This document shows positions 1-5,976 of a stretch of DNA of 7,956 bases, piece after piece (the stretch's first letter is position 1; each line of letters begins with the position of its first letter). Source of the stretch: Deltaproteobacteria bacterium. GTDB taxonomy: Bacteria; Desulfobacterota_B; Binatia; UBA9968. The DNA is taken from NCBI GenBank assembly GCA_005879255.1, contig VBKY01000474.1:1-7956 (forward strand), given 5' to 3'. The notes under the pieces were generated by a model. It saw only the letters and a program-made list of their open reading frames with translations. It had not been told where the DNA came from and did not search any database. The position numbers and the translations under genes were made by a program.

Positions 1-102
1 TAAACACGGCATTATCCCGAAAATTGACCTAGCCACGAAGGACGTCCACGACGGGATTTTGATTTCAACCATTGCGTTCTTTGCGGCTAAATTCCGACTC
101 TT

Positions 103-142
103 TCAGCCCATCACTCCAATATTCCAGTATTCCATTATTCCA
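103..142. repeat. degenerate 8-bp tandem repeat, five units
   Basis: On the minus strand five consecutive octamers read TGGAATAA, TGGAATAC, TGGAATAT, TGGAGTGA and TGGGCTGA. The first three differ only in the last base and the other two are diverged. The array begins five bases after the stop codon of the TPP-enzyme gene and lies wholly in its 3' flank. No function is evident. It could be a slippage-generated microsatellite or a piece of a dispersed intergenic repeat family. Confidence 0.7.
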
Positions 143-147
143 TTCCT

Positions 148-1899
148 CTACGCCAACGGATTCTTGCAAATCACGTTCAGCAGGGCCTGGCGTCCTTCTT
201 CCTTGACAACCTTCAACGCCTTTGCCAATGCGTCGGGAACTTCCGATGGTTCCTCGACGCGCGCCGCATAAGCGCCGCAGGCTTGCGCGGTGAGCTCGAA
301 GCTCGGTGAAGGGGTTAAATCCGTGCCCGGAAAGTTTCGCGTCCGGGCCGCTACGCCGTCGGGGTACAATCCGCGGGCGGCATTCAAGCTCGCGTTCCAC
401 ACCTGGTTCTTGTAGATCACGGTGAGAAATGGAATGCGATATTTCTGCGCCGTGAAGTGACAGGCGGTCGGCGCGCAGAACATGTAAGAGCCGTCGCCTT
501 CAGCGGCAATAACCGTCGCGTCGGGCGCCCCCAACTTCATGCCGATGGCCGCGCCCAATCCCCAGCCGAGATGGCCGGCCAGTGGCGTGCTGAATTGAGA
601 ACCGGGCCGGTTCAAGTGAATCACCTCCGCGAGTCTTGAGGTGACCGTTTCGTTGACGATGATCGTCTTGTCGTCCATGACATCGCCGATGCACTTCGAC
701 AACCAAACTGGATTGATCGGTTTGTGATTCTTGGCCGCCTCGATGCTCGCTTCAATTTCGCCGATCATGGCATGATGTTCTGCCGCGGTTTTCTTGCGCC
801 GCTCTTCGAGCTTGCTTTTTGCTACGGCGCCCGCCGCAAGCTTCGCCTTGATGATCTCGGTCAAAACCGGCAGCGATACTTGCGAACAACCCGTCACCGG
901 CAGATCCGCCGGAAAACCCCAACCGGGTATCCCTGTGAACATTGGATCCCGTTCCAGGTGAATGATTTTTACTCCGTCGCGCAGAACGTTTCGGGTCGGC
1001 GGCTCCCACGGCACGTCAGTATCGATGAAGAACAGCAGATCGGAGTTGCGCACGTACTTGGTCGTTTGCGTGCCGAGGTTTAGCGGATGATCCGTCGGAA
1101 AATTGACGTAGCTCAGCTGCTGCACCACGGGGATCGCCAGCAACTCGGCGAGATCGACTAAATATTGCACCGCTTCGGGATTGCGTCCGAGATATTTGGT
1201 GACGATCAGCGGGCTGTCGGAAGCGATCAACCATTCGGCCGCCTTCTCGAGCGACGCCTGGTCCGCTTGCATCTTGCTCGCCGGCGACAAGGACTCGGGC
1301 GATAGCACTTGAGTAGACTCCATCGTTTCGAAGAGCCACTCGCGTGGCAAGGTCAGGTAAACCGGGCCGCGGGGCTCGCTCATGCTGATCTTGTAGGCGC
1401 GCGATACCACCGCGGCAAGATTTTGATTGGTCCGCACTTCATAGTCCCACTTGACGAACTCGCGCACGATATTGCCTTGATCGCGCGACTCCTGGCGCCA
1501 GTGAATATTTTGGCTCTTGCCGGCGCGTAACTCTCCCTCGGTAATCGGCGTCCGGCCGGCGACGAGAAATAGCGGCACGTTACACGACGCGGCGTTGATG
1601 ATGCCGCCGAGCGCATTGGCCGTGCCGGGCAAAGTGTGCACCAATACCATCTGCGGTTTTTGTGTCACATTGTAATAACCGTGCGCCATCGACACCGCGG
1701 CAATTTCATGCGGCACGACGACCGGCTGAATATCGCGCGGATCTTCTTTCGCCGTCTTCGCCATCGCTTCGATCAGCGGCCCATGATCGGTGCCGGTATT
1801 GGCAAACATGTAGCGCACCGAACCGAGCGCTTTCATTTGCGCCAAGAAAGCTTCAGCCCCGCTGGAAACCGGAACACTCGTCGTGGATTTCGCAGTCAT
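148..1899 (-). CDS. thiamine-pyrophosphate-requiring enzyme (acetolactate synthase/benzoylformate decarboxylase-like)
   Basis: This 583-residue protein has the three-domain layout of the acetolactate synthase/pyruvate oxidase/benzoylformate decarboxylase superfamily, at the usual length. The N-terminal pyrimidine-binding domain (about 10-185) carries the conserved glutamate E65 in VVPHEIAAVSMAHGY, which in this family activates the cofactor's aminopyrimidine. A central domain (about 205-355) follows. The C-terminal diphosphate-binding domain (about 395-570) has the GDGS motif at 468-471 and its partner about 27 residues later, KNQ at 497-499 where many relatives have NN. The expected chemistry is decarboxylation or ligation of a 2-keto acid or similar substrate, in the cytoplasm; the substrate cannot be read from the sequence. 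The ATG at 1897-1899 is supported by AAGGA seven bases upstream. The gene stands alone and is divergent from the LexA-like gene. I do not call it IlvB: no regulatory-subunit gene is near and the sequence is atypical for that enzyme. Confidence 0.9.
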   Translation of the reverse strand: MTAKSTTSVPVSSGAEAFLAQMKALGSVRYMFANTGTDHGPLIEAMAKTAKEDPRDIQPVVVPHEIAAVSMAHGYYNVTQKPQMVLVHTLPGTANALGGIINAASCNVPLFLVAGRTPITEGELRAGKSQNIHWRQESRDQGNIVREFVKWDYEVRTNQNLAAVVSRAYKISMSEPRGPVYLTLPREWLFETMESTQVLSPESLSPASKMQADQASLEKAAEWLIASDSPLIVTKYLGRNPEAVQYLVDLAELLAIPVVQQLSYVNFPTDHPLNLGTQTTKYVRNSDLLFFIDTDVPWEPPTRNVLRDGVKIIHLERDPMFTGIPGWGFPADLPVTGCSQVSLPVLTEIIKAKLAAGAVAKSKLEERRKKTAAEHHAMIGEIEASIEAAKNHKPINPVWLSKCIGDVMDDKTIIVNETVTSRLAEVIHLNRPGSQFSTPLAGHLGWGLGAAIGMKLGAPDATVIAAEGDGSYMFCAPTACHFTAQKYRIPFLTVIYKNQVWNASLNAARGLYPDGVAARTRNFPGTDLTPSPSFELTAQACGAYAARVEEPSEVPDALAKALKVVKEEGRQALLNVICKNPLA

Positions 1900-1906
1900 A
1901 ATGAGT

Positions 1907-1911
1907 TCCTT
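1907..1911 (-). promoter_or_regulatory. ribosome binding site of the TPP-enzyme gene
   Basis: The minus strand reads AAGGA seven bases before the ATG at 1899. This fixes the start codon and argues against initiation at later in-frame methionines. Confidence 0.7.
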
Positions 1912-2023
1912 TCTCGCAGGCTATTGAAAGTCGTGGAAAGACCGCCCAACTGTGTCAAGAACGGACTGCTTTTTCAACATGAAATTTCACACCAGTAGCC
2001 CAGACGCGCAACCACTCGAATCG

Positions 2024-2053
2024 TTGTATACAGAAGCAATGTCGTAGTATACG
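2024..2053. promoter_or_regulatory. paired GTATAC palindromes, possible operator or promoter
   Basis: Two identical hexamer palindromes GTATAC at 2026-2031 and 2047-2052 are 21 bp apart, about two helical turns, in the spacer between the divergent TPP-enzyme and LexA-like genes. The first sits in TTGTATACA, a shape common among GntR-family operators. On the plus strand TTGTAT (2024-2029) and the second GTATAC are 17 bp apart, so this could equally be a weak sigma70-type promoter for the LexA-like gene. Both readings are inference. Confidence 0.35.
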
Positions 2054-2081
2054 GAACTAGATACAAGGGTAGCGAATCTCG

Positions 2082-2353
2082 GTGGCGGCAAGTAAGAGCA
2101 TAGTAAAACGAAGGCCCAAGTTCACCGGGCGTTCATCCAGACATACACGACGCTCCATGGCGTGGCTCCGGCGGAGGCCGACATGCAGCGCTTCTTTCGC
2201 GTAACGCCGCCTACGGTTCATCGAATGGTGCTGGCGCTGGAGCGGCGCAAGCTCCTTGAGCATATTCCTGGCCGGAGCAGGAGCATAACGCTGCTTGTAT
2301 CTTCGGATGAGATTCCGAAGCTTGAGCGACGTGGGACAGACGGCGCCTTCTAA
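2082..2353 (+). pseudogene. LexA-like winged-helix DNA-binding protein, broken by a small frameshifting deletion
   Basis: The frame from a GTG at 2162, extended upstream to the stop at 2093-2095, reads AFIQTYTTLHG followed by PAEADMQRFFRVTPPTVHRM and then a wing ending in SRSITLLVSSDEIPKL. This is the small stand-alone winged-helix family related to the LexA DNA-binding domain. That frame has no ATG, GTG or TTG before 2162, and starting there would cut off helix 1. The missing N-terminus is in another frame: GTG at 2082 gives a basic VAASKSIVKRRPKFTGR, which resembles the start of such proteins. The frames meet near 2127-2131. Relatives, as I remember them, have several residues (of the type RQGQYL) between the two parts, so a short out-of-frame deletion is the simplest explanation. 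The stop TAA at 2351-2353 falls inside the attC-like motif. If intact it would be a roughly 90-residue DNA-binding regulator with no peptidase domain. Confidence 0.65.
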
Positions 2354-2414
2354 CCCGCCGCTGGAGCCGACAATCTCTTATGGTACTTTACGGCCAGTTT
2401 ATGACGGCTCAGCG
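2348..2414 (+). other. attC-like hairpin (degenerate integron recombination site?)
   Basis: TTCTAAC at 2348-2354 is close to the attC R'' consensus RYYYAAC and includes the stop codon of the preceding gene, as cassette ORFs often do. CGCTGGAGCCGAC (2359-2371) pairs with GACGGCTCAGCG (2403-2414), giving a 12-bp stem with one mismatch and one unpaired G, reminiscent of the extrahelical base of attC. The loop is 31 nt. The right-hand core GTTRRRY expected a few bases further on is not recognisable, so at best this is a decayed or one-sided site. No integrase gene and no second attC are in the window. Confidence 0.35.
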
Positions 2415-2428
2415 ACATTGCGATACAC

Positions 2429-2433
2429 AGGAG
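2429..2433 (+). promoter_or_regulatory. ribosome binding site that sets the GFA-family start
   Basis: AGGAG lies six bases before the ATG at 2440. It selects this ATG over an in-frame ATG at 2380, which has no such site and would add 20 residues unlike the family. Confidence 0.7.
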
Positions 2434-2439
2434 AGAAGC

Positions 2440-2835
2440 ATGACTACCCTAAGAGAGATGAAGATCTACCAAGGTTCATGCCACTGCCAACGCGTCCGCT
2501 TTGAGGTTCGAACCGAGCTTACCCGCGTCAGCGAGTGCAACTGTTCCATCTGCCGGCGCAAGGGCTACCTCCACCACATGGTCACCCCTGATAGATTTCG
2601 CCTCCTCCAAGGCGAGGCTGATCTTGCGACGTATCAGTTCGGCACCAAGCGCGCGCTTCACCACTTCTGCCACCACTGCGGCGTTGCCGCCTTCTATCGT
2701 CCACGAGCGAATCCCTCCAACTACATGATAAACGCCCGCTGTCTTGAGGGCGTCGATCTTGACTCCGTCGAACGGGTCGCCTTCGATGGACAGGATTGGG
2801 AGCTGCGCCCTGACGCCCCGTACACCGGCATTTGA
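2440..2835 (+). CDS. GFA/CENP-V-family zinc-binding protein
   Basis: This 131-residue protein has the complete cysteine set of the GFA (glutathione-dependent formaldehyde-activating enzyme)/CENP-V fold. The structural-site pairs are C14-H-C16 and C77-H-H-C80. The second-site triad is CNCSIC (C33, C35, C38). The hallmark blocks GSCHCQRVRFEV, CNCSICRRKG and HHFCHHCGVAAFYRP are all present and the length is typical of single-domain members. Most members have no proven substrate and the original formaldehyde-glutathione activity has been questioned, so a small-molecule thiol-adduct enzyme is the most that can be inferred. The start at 2440 follows from AGGAG six bases upstream; an alternative ATG at 2458 would begin MKIYQGSCHC. 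It is followed by a probable terminator, so it is likely monocistronic. It appears intact, unlike its neighbours on both sides. Confidence 0.9.
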   Translation: MTTLREMKIYQGSCHCQRVRFEVRTELTRVSECNCSICRRKGYLHHMVTPDRFRLLQGEADLATYQFGTKRALHHFCHHCGVAAFYRPRANPSNYMINARCLEGVDLDSVERVAFDGQDWELRPDAPYTGI

Positions 2836-2854
2836 AAACCCTCGTAAGCATCAG

Positions 2855-2884
2855 ACCTCGACCAAGCACCGGTGAGGTTTTTTT
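2855..2884 (+). terminator. probable rho-independent terminator after the GFA-family gene
   Basis: ACCTC (2855-2859) can pair with GAGGT (2874-2878), enclosing a loop that contains the palindrome CACCGGTG, and a run of seven T (2878-2884) follows at once. It starts 20 bases after the GFA stop codon. The stem is short, so strength is uncertain. Confidence 0.5.
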
Positions 2885-2889
2885 CCGAT

Positions 2890-2939
2890 ATACCGAATGA
2901 TCTGTAGGATGGGTGGAGCGAAGCGATACCCATCGGTAT
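2890..2939. repeat. nested palindromic intergenic repeat
   Basis: The inner arms GATGGGT (2908-2914) and ACCCATC (2928-2934) enclose 13 bases with a small GC-GAA-GC hairpin. The outer arms ATACCGA (2890-2896) and TCGGTAT (2933-2939) are also perfectly complementary and overlap the inner right arm by two bases, so the two foldings compete at the edge. The core TAGGATGGGTGGAGCGAAGC resembles a palindrome I remember as widely dispersed in intergenic regions of environmental bacteria. That resemblance is from memory and unverified. Confidence 0.6.
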
Positions 2940-3040
2940 TTGCGTTGCAGCAACCGCGGGGAGCAATGCACGTGAGTCTTTTTCGGAGGCCTGCTAAGAT
3001 TATTTCTCTACAGCCCTAAAGAAAGCGGAAGAAACCTGCC

Positions 3041-3788
3041 ATGCTCATCGACGCCCATGTTCACCTGGACAGATACGGTTTTCACCGTCGCTACGGCGAT
3101 GGATCTGCCTTCCTATTTGGAGCTTCAAAAAATCGCTGAGCGCTCCAAATTAGTTTTGCCGACCTTCGGCATCCATCCCAGGCGCGCGGCGGAGTACGCC
3201 GATCGATTGCCGGAAATCAGCCGCCACATCGAATCGAGTCCAGCGATCGGCGAGATCGGCCTCGACTTCCACTGGGTGAAAGACACGTCGACTTATCCGG
3301 CACAAAAAAAGGTGCTGGAATATTTCATCGCCGCCGCCCGCGAACAAAAAAAATTCGTCAACCTGCACACCAAAGGCGGGGAAAGAGAAATTCTTGATTT
3401 ACTTGAGAAATATGAGGTTAAACGCGCGATTATACATTGGTATTCGGGGCCCGTGGATATCTTACATGCCATGATCGATTTCGGCTGCTACTTCACGATC
3501 GGCGTAGAAGTGCTTTTTTCTGATTACATCAAAACAATCGCCAAAGCAGTGCCTGATCATCTGCTGCTTACCGAGACCGACAACCCCGGCGCACTCAGAT
3601 GGTTGAAGAAAAATGATGAGGTCGGAATGCCGACGGCGATCAAAGACGTCGTCAAGGCGGTTGCTGAGTTACGAGGTTTAACGCTGGAGCGGATCGAAAA
3701 ATTAGTTCAGACGAATTTTATACGGCTCATCGCTGACGATCCCTGGCTTCGCGAAATTAATAGTGAATTATTGTCTTCAAGCTGGTAG
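3041..3788 (+). pseudogene. TatD-family metal-dependent hydrolase, N-terminus shifted out of frame by a deletion
   Basis: The TatD family are TIM-barrel, metal-dependent phosphoesterases/deoxyribonucleases. The true N-terminus is clear: ATG at 3041 reads MLIDAHVHLDRYG with the HxH metal motif, but this frame soon stops. The rest of the protein is in another frame from about 3078 (VFTVATAMDLPSY onward) to the stop at 3788. It carries GIHP, the glutamate in GEIGLDF, histidines in NLHTKGG and IIHWYSG, and the aspartate in TETDNP. Intact relatives have roughly 12-18 residues between HLDxY and the FTVATAMD strand; here the two parts abut near 3077-3080, so a short out-of-frame deletion is inferred. 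An ATG at 3057 could start the long frame as a 243-residue protein, but that lacks HxH and begins with out-of-frame residues, so it should be inactive. Convergent with the defence operon. Confidence 0.75.
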
Positions 3789-3832
3789 CAAATGAACCCA
3801 AGATCGTGCTGAATTTTGCCCCAAACGAGGCA

Positions 3833-3896
3833 GTAGTGAAAAATTGTTCTCTGACCCCAATTTTCGGCTCCCCTCACCCCCTTACTTTTTCACTAC
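3833..3896. repeat. 11-bp inverted repeat with inner hairpin at the convergent gene junction
   Basis: GTAGTGAAAAA (3833-3843) and TTTTTCACTAC (3886-3896) are perfect 11-bp inverted arms separated by 42 bases. The right arm encodes the last residues (VVKK) of the AlbA_2 protein. Inside is a second hairpin, AAAATTG (3840-3846) with CAATTTT (3858-3864), around CTCTGACCCC. The motif GGGGTCAGAG next to AATT recalls a repeat I associate with dispersed REP-type elements in many bacteria; this is unverified. It may serve as a weak two-way terminator between the TatD gene and the operon, or mark an island edge. Confidence 0.6.
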
Positions 3897-5078
3897 CCGA
3901 GCGCCACTCTCATCATAATTTCCGCTTCGTAGAAACCCAGCGGCCTGCCATACCGCGTCAAAGGCCGGTCGGAGGATGGCGGCCGCATGGGAGCCATATT
4001 CTTCCACTACGATGTCCGGGAGTAGTAGCACATTGCGGTCAATAGGGCGTGAGTTGCCGGAGCGGTAATCGCTCCTAATAGCCAAAGTGTAATCCTTAAC
4101 GTCAAGCAAGCTGACCATGACGAAAATTGGGGGATCTAAACTGAACGTGTTTTGAAATTTCAGATACTTATCTAATGCTGAAATTAAATCCTCTTCCAAG
4201 CTTGTGGAAGTAATGGTCTTTCTACCATCTCCGTCGTCGAAAATGTCGGTCTCAACTGCCTCTATTTCTCCGTTTCGAAAAATCTGAACGTAGGAGGTAC
4301 ATGGGAATTGAGTCGCCCCATAGTTAAAGATAACGACTCCGTCAAAATTGATTCGGTGACTCTGGTTACCAGGAGCTATCGGTCCTATTTGATTCCGTTC
4401 CTTATACAACTCGGCAACGTTGAATTGTGAGATAATGTTTAGCGCAGCAATAGGGAAAAGATGCAAAACAATCTTGGGACGTTGCGCGAGTGATACTGGA
4501 GTGTCACCCGCGATAATTCTTGAAATTCGATCATCACGGAAGCGGCGAATCTTATCCGCTAAAGATTCGGAAAGTGTAAATGCTGAGCGAATCTCGGTGA
4601 CGTCCAGGGCGTATTTGCCATTGCTACTCCGAGAATAGAAACGGGAGTGGTTCTTATAAATTACCATGTGCGGTGACGACCAGCTTTTTGGAATCCACAA
4701 CACCAGAACTGGGCCCTTCGTAAAACCCTCTACTGCTTTTGTCCGAATGCCCGGGACTCTAGGATCTAACCCCGTGCGAATGCTCGATTCCAGCCGCAGG
4801 ATTTCGCTATCTGCGTTGACGGCTTCCAGGCCGTCTGCACTTTCAGGGATTCCAGTCGGCTTCCCATTTTCATCGCGTCTTTCTCGAACTCCATACAGGA
4901 TGTAACCACCGGTTGCGTTAGCGAAAGATGAAACGTCAGCGATAAATTCAGTCTTCTCACTGTCAGAGCTGCCAGGAACCTTTTCCTTATAGTCAAGCAT
5001 CCGTCCTTCCCGCACCTCGTTTGTAACTAGAGCATCGATATCAGATTTCTCGATGTGGGCGAATGGCTTGTTGATCAC
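3882..5078 (-). CDS. AlbA_2 (Schlafen-like) domain protein, last gene of the type I R-M operon
   Basis: With a GTG start at 5078 the protein has 398 residues. Residues about 15-170 match the AlbA_2 domain shared with Schlafen proteins: an acidic start EGRMLDYKEKVP, the signature DVSSFANATGGYILYGVRE, and the later segment HSRFYSRSSNGKYALDVTEI. A basic linker FRDDRISRII leads into a region of about 200 residues starting PKIVLHLFPIAAL. I remember such a region in other stand-alone AlbA_2 proteins, but its function is unknown. AlbA_2 domains are tied to nucleic-acid binding, and some Schlafens cleave tRNA/rRNA; whether this one is a nuclease cannot be told. A GTG at 5102 overlaps the FRG stop by 4 bp (GTGA) and would add eight residues. 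The 5078 start is preferred because GGAGGG lies nine bases upstream. Composition looks AT-richer than the left part of the window. A role in the defence module is inferred from position. Confidence 0.82.
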   Translation of the reverse strand: MINKPFAHIEKSDIDALVTNEVREGRMLDYKEKVPGSSDSEKTEFIADVSSFANATGGYILYGVRERRDENGKPTGIPESADGLEAVNADSEILRLESSIRTGLDPRVPGIRTKAVEGFTKGPVLVLWIPKSWSSPHMVIYKNHSRFYSRSSNGKYALDVTEIRSAFTLSESLADKIRRFRDDRISRIIAGDTPVSLAQRPKIVLHLFPIAALNIISQFNVAELYKERNQIGPIAPGNQSHRINFDGVVIFNYGATQFPCTSYVQIFRNGEIEAVETDIFDDGDGRKTITSTSLEEDLISALDKYLKFQNTFSLDPPIFVMVSLLDVKDYTLAIRSDYRSGNSRPIDRNVLLLPDIVVEEYGSHAAAILRPAFDAVWQAAGFLRSGNYDESGARVVKK

Positions 5079-5087
5079 AGATGATAT

Positions 5088-5093
5088 CCCTCC
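5088..5093 (-). promoter_or_regulatory. ribosome binding site of the AlbA_2 gene
   Basis: The minus strand reads GGAGGG nine bases before the GTG at 5078. It is the strongest Shine-Dalgarno match in the operon. It favours independent initiation at 5078 over coupled re-initiation at the overlapping GTG at 5102. Confidence 0.6.
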
Positions 5094-5098
5094 ATTGA

Positions 5099-5959
5099 TC
5101 ACTCGGGAAAAAGTAATTCCTTAGTTATCCCCTTGTCAGTAAGATATTGAGAACAGTCTTCATATGTTCCGGCTGGCAAGACGAGTTTTACGAGAATGCT
5201 TTCTGCTCCTTTGCGGTCTTGAAGATTATGCCACACCTCCGATAGGTCCACTCTTAGGTCCATCTGGGCTATATAAACCGCGTCCTGATTTGTAGCTCTC
5301 TTCTGAGCGATTTGTTTCTTTGGGTGAAATATTAGCGGGATGCCGAGTGACGCATCACGCTCTCCCAATTCGGCCATCCGTTGCATAATTTCCTCCACAG
5401 GGAGCACCTGGAGAGTTTTTCCCGTTGCCGTCGCATCGCATATCCATAGGGCACCTTCTCCCTTTCGCGATTCGTTGGCAAAGTACAGTGCAACATCCAT
5501 CTTCTGAGTCCAGTCGATCAGAAAAGTTCCTTTAAAGTAAGTTGGATCTTCTTCAGGATACTGCTGCAGGCGTTTCATGAATTCGAACCACGGATCGATT
5601 CCAGTCTTTTCTCCCACACTAAACAGTTCTGCGCTCGGCCGAGCTACAAAATCAAATTTAAAGAAGAAGAGATTTAGAACTATTTGCTGATGCTTAGTTG
5701 ACATTCGGAAATCTTTGAATTTCAATTTTTGCCAGGGATCGATTCCAAAAATCTTGCTCTTGCACGACCTCGCGAATGTTGAGTCTAAGAGCCATTTTCT
5801 ATCCTGGTGACCACGATACAACACGAGATGCGCCGATTCTTTGCAGTGGGCTATAATAGATTCGAGTTCCTCAATAAAATCTGCAAAGGTATTGGGAATC
5901 CATTCCCAAGAACTATTGCCGATCGTAGTTGAGGTCAATTTTGGCGAAAGTATTCGCAA
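5099..5959 (-). CDS. FRG-domain protein of the type I R-M operon
   Basis: This 286-residue protein has the marks of the FRG domain: YRGHQDRKWLLDSTFAR at 48-64 (the F/Y-R-G motif that names the family), LIDWTQKMDVALYFAN at 147-162 (usual form LLDWTxSPLVALYFA), RATNQDAVY at 221-229 (usual form RxxxQxGxF), and a closing ITKELLFPE. FRG proteins are soluble, of unknown biochemical activity, and often sit in defence islands and next to type I restriction-modification genes. The start is TTG at 5959, right after an in-frame TAA. No ATG precedes the conserved motifs and no good Shine-Dalgarno is seen; a TTG at 5938 is the alternative. The gene begins 17 bases after the hsdS stop, which suggests re-initiation after hsdS translation, so the hsdS breaks could lower its expression. 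It is followed at 20 bases (or by overlap) by the AlbA_2 gene. Confidence 0.85.
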   Translation of the reverse strand: MRILSPKLTSTTIGNSSWEWIPNTFADFIEELESIIAHCKESAHLVLYRGHQDRKWLLDSTFARSCKSKIFGIDPWQKLKFKDFRMSTKHQQIVLNLFFFKFDFVARPSAELFSVGEKTGIDPWFEFMKRLQQYPEEDPTYFKGTFLIDWTQKMDVALYFANESRKGEGALWICDATATGKTLQVLPVEEIMQRMAELGERDASLGIPLIFHPKKQIAQKRATNQDAVYIAQMDLRVDLSEVWHNLQDRKGAESILVKLVLPAGTYEDCSQYLTDKGITKELLFPE

Positions 5960-5976
5960 TTAATACTCGCAGTAAA

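Noticed and set aside
65..400. Minus-strand 111-residue ORF overlapping the end of the TPP-enzyme gene
   Set aside because: It is a shifted frame of the TPP-enzyme coding region running on into the octamer repeat, with no conserved features.
724..1083. Plus-strand ORFs inside the TPP-enzyme gene
   Set aside because: They are antisense shadows of an intact 583-residue conserved protein with no motifs of their own.
2295..2504. Plus-strand ORF of 69 residues bridging the LexA-like and GFA genes
   Set aside because: It overlaps the ends of two recognisable genes in other frames and crosses the attC-like hairpin; no ribosome binding site supports it.
2582..2971. Minus-strand ORF of 129 residues opposite the GFA gene
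   Set aside because: It is antisense to a well-supported zinc protein and its arginine-rich content is what reversed GC-rich coding sequence gives.
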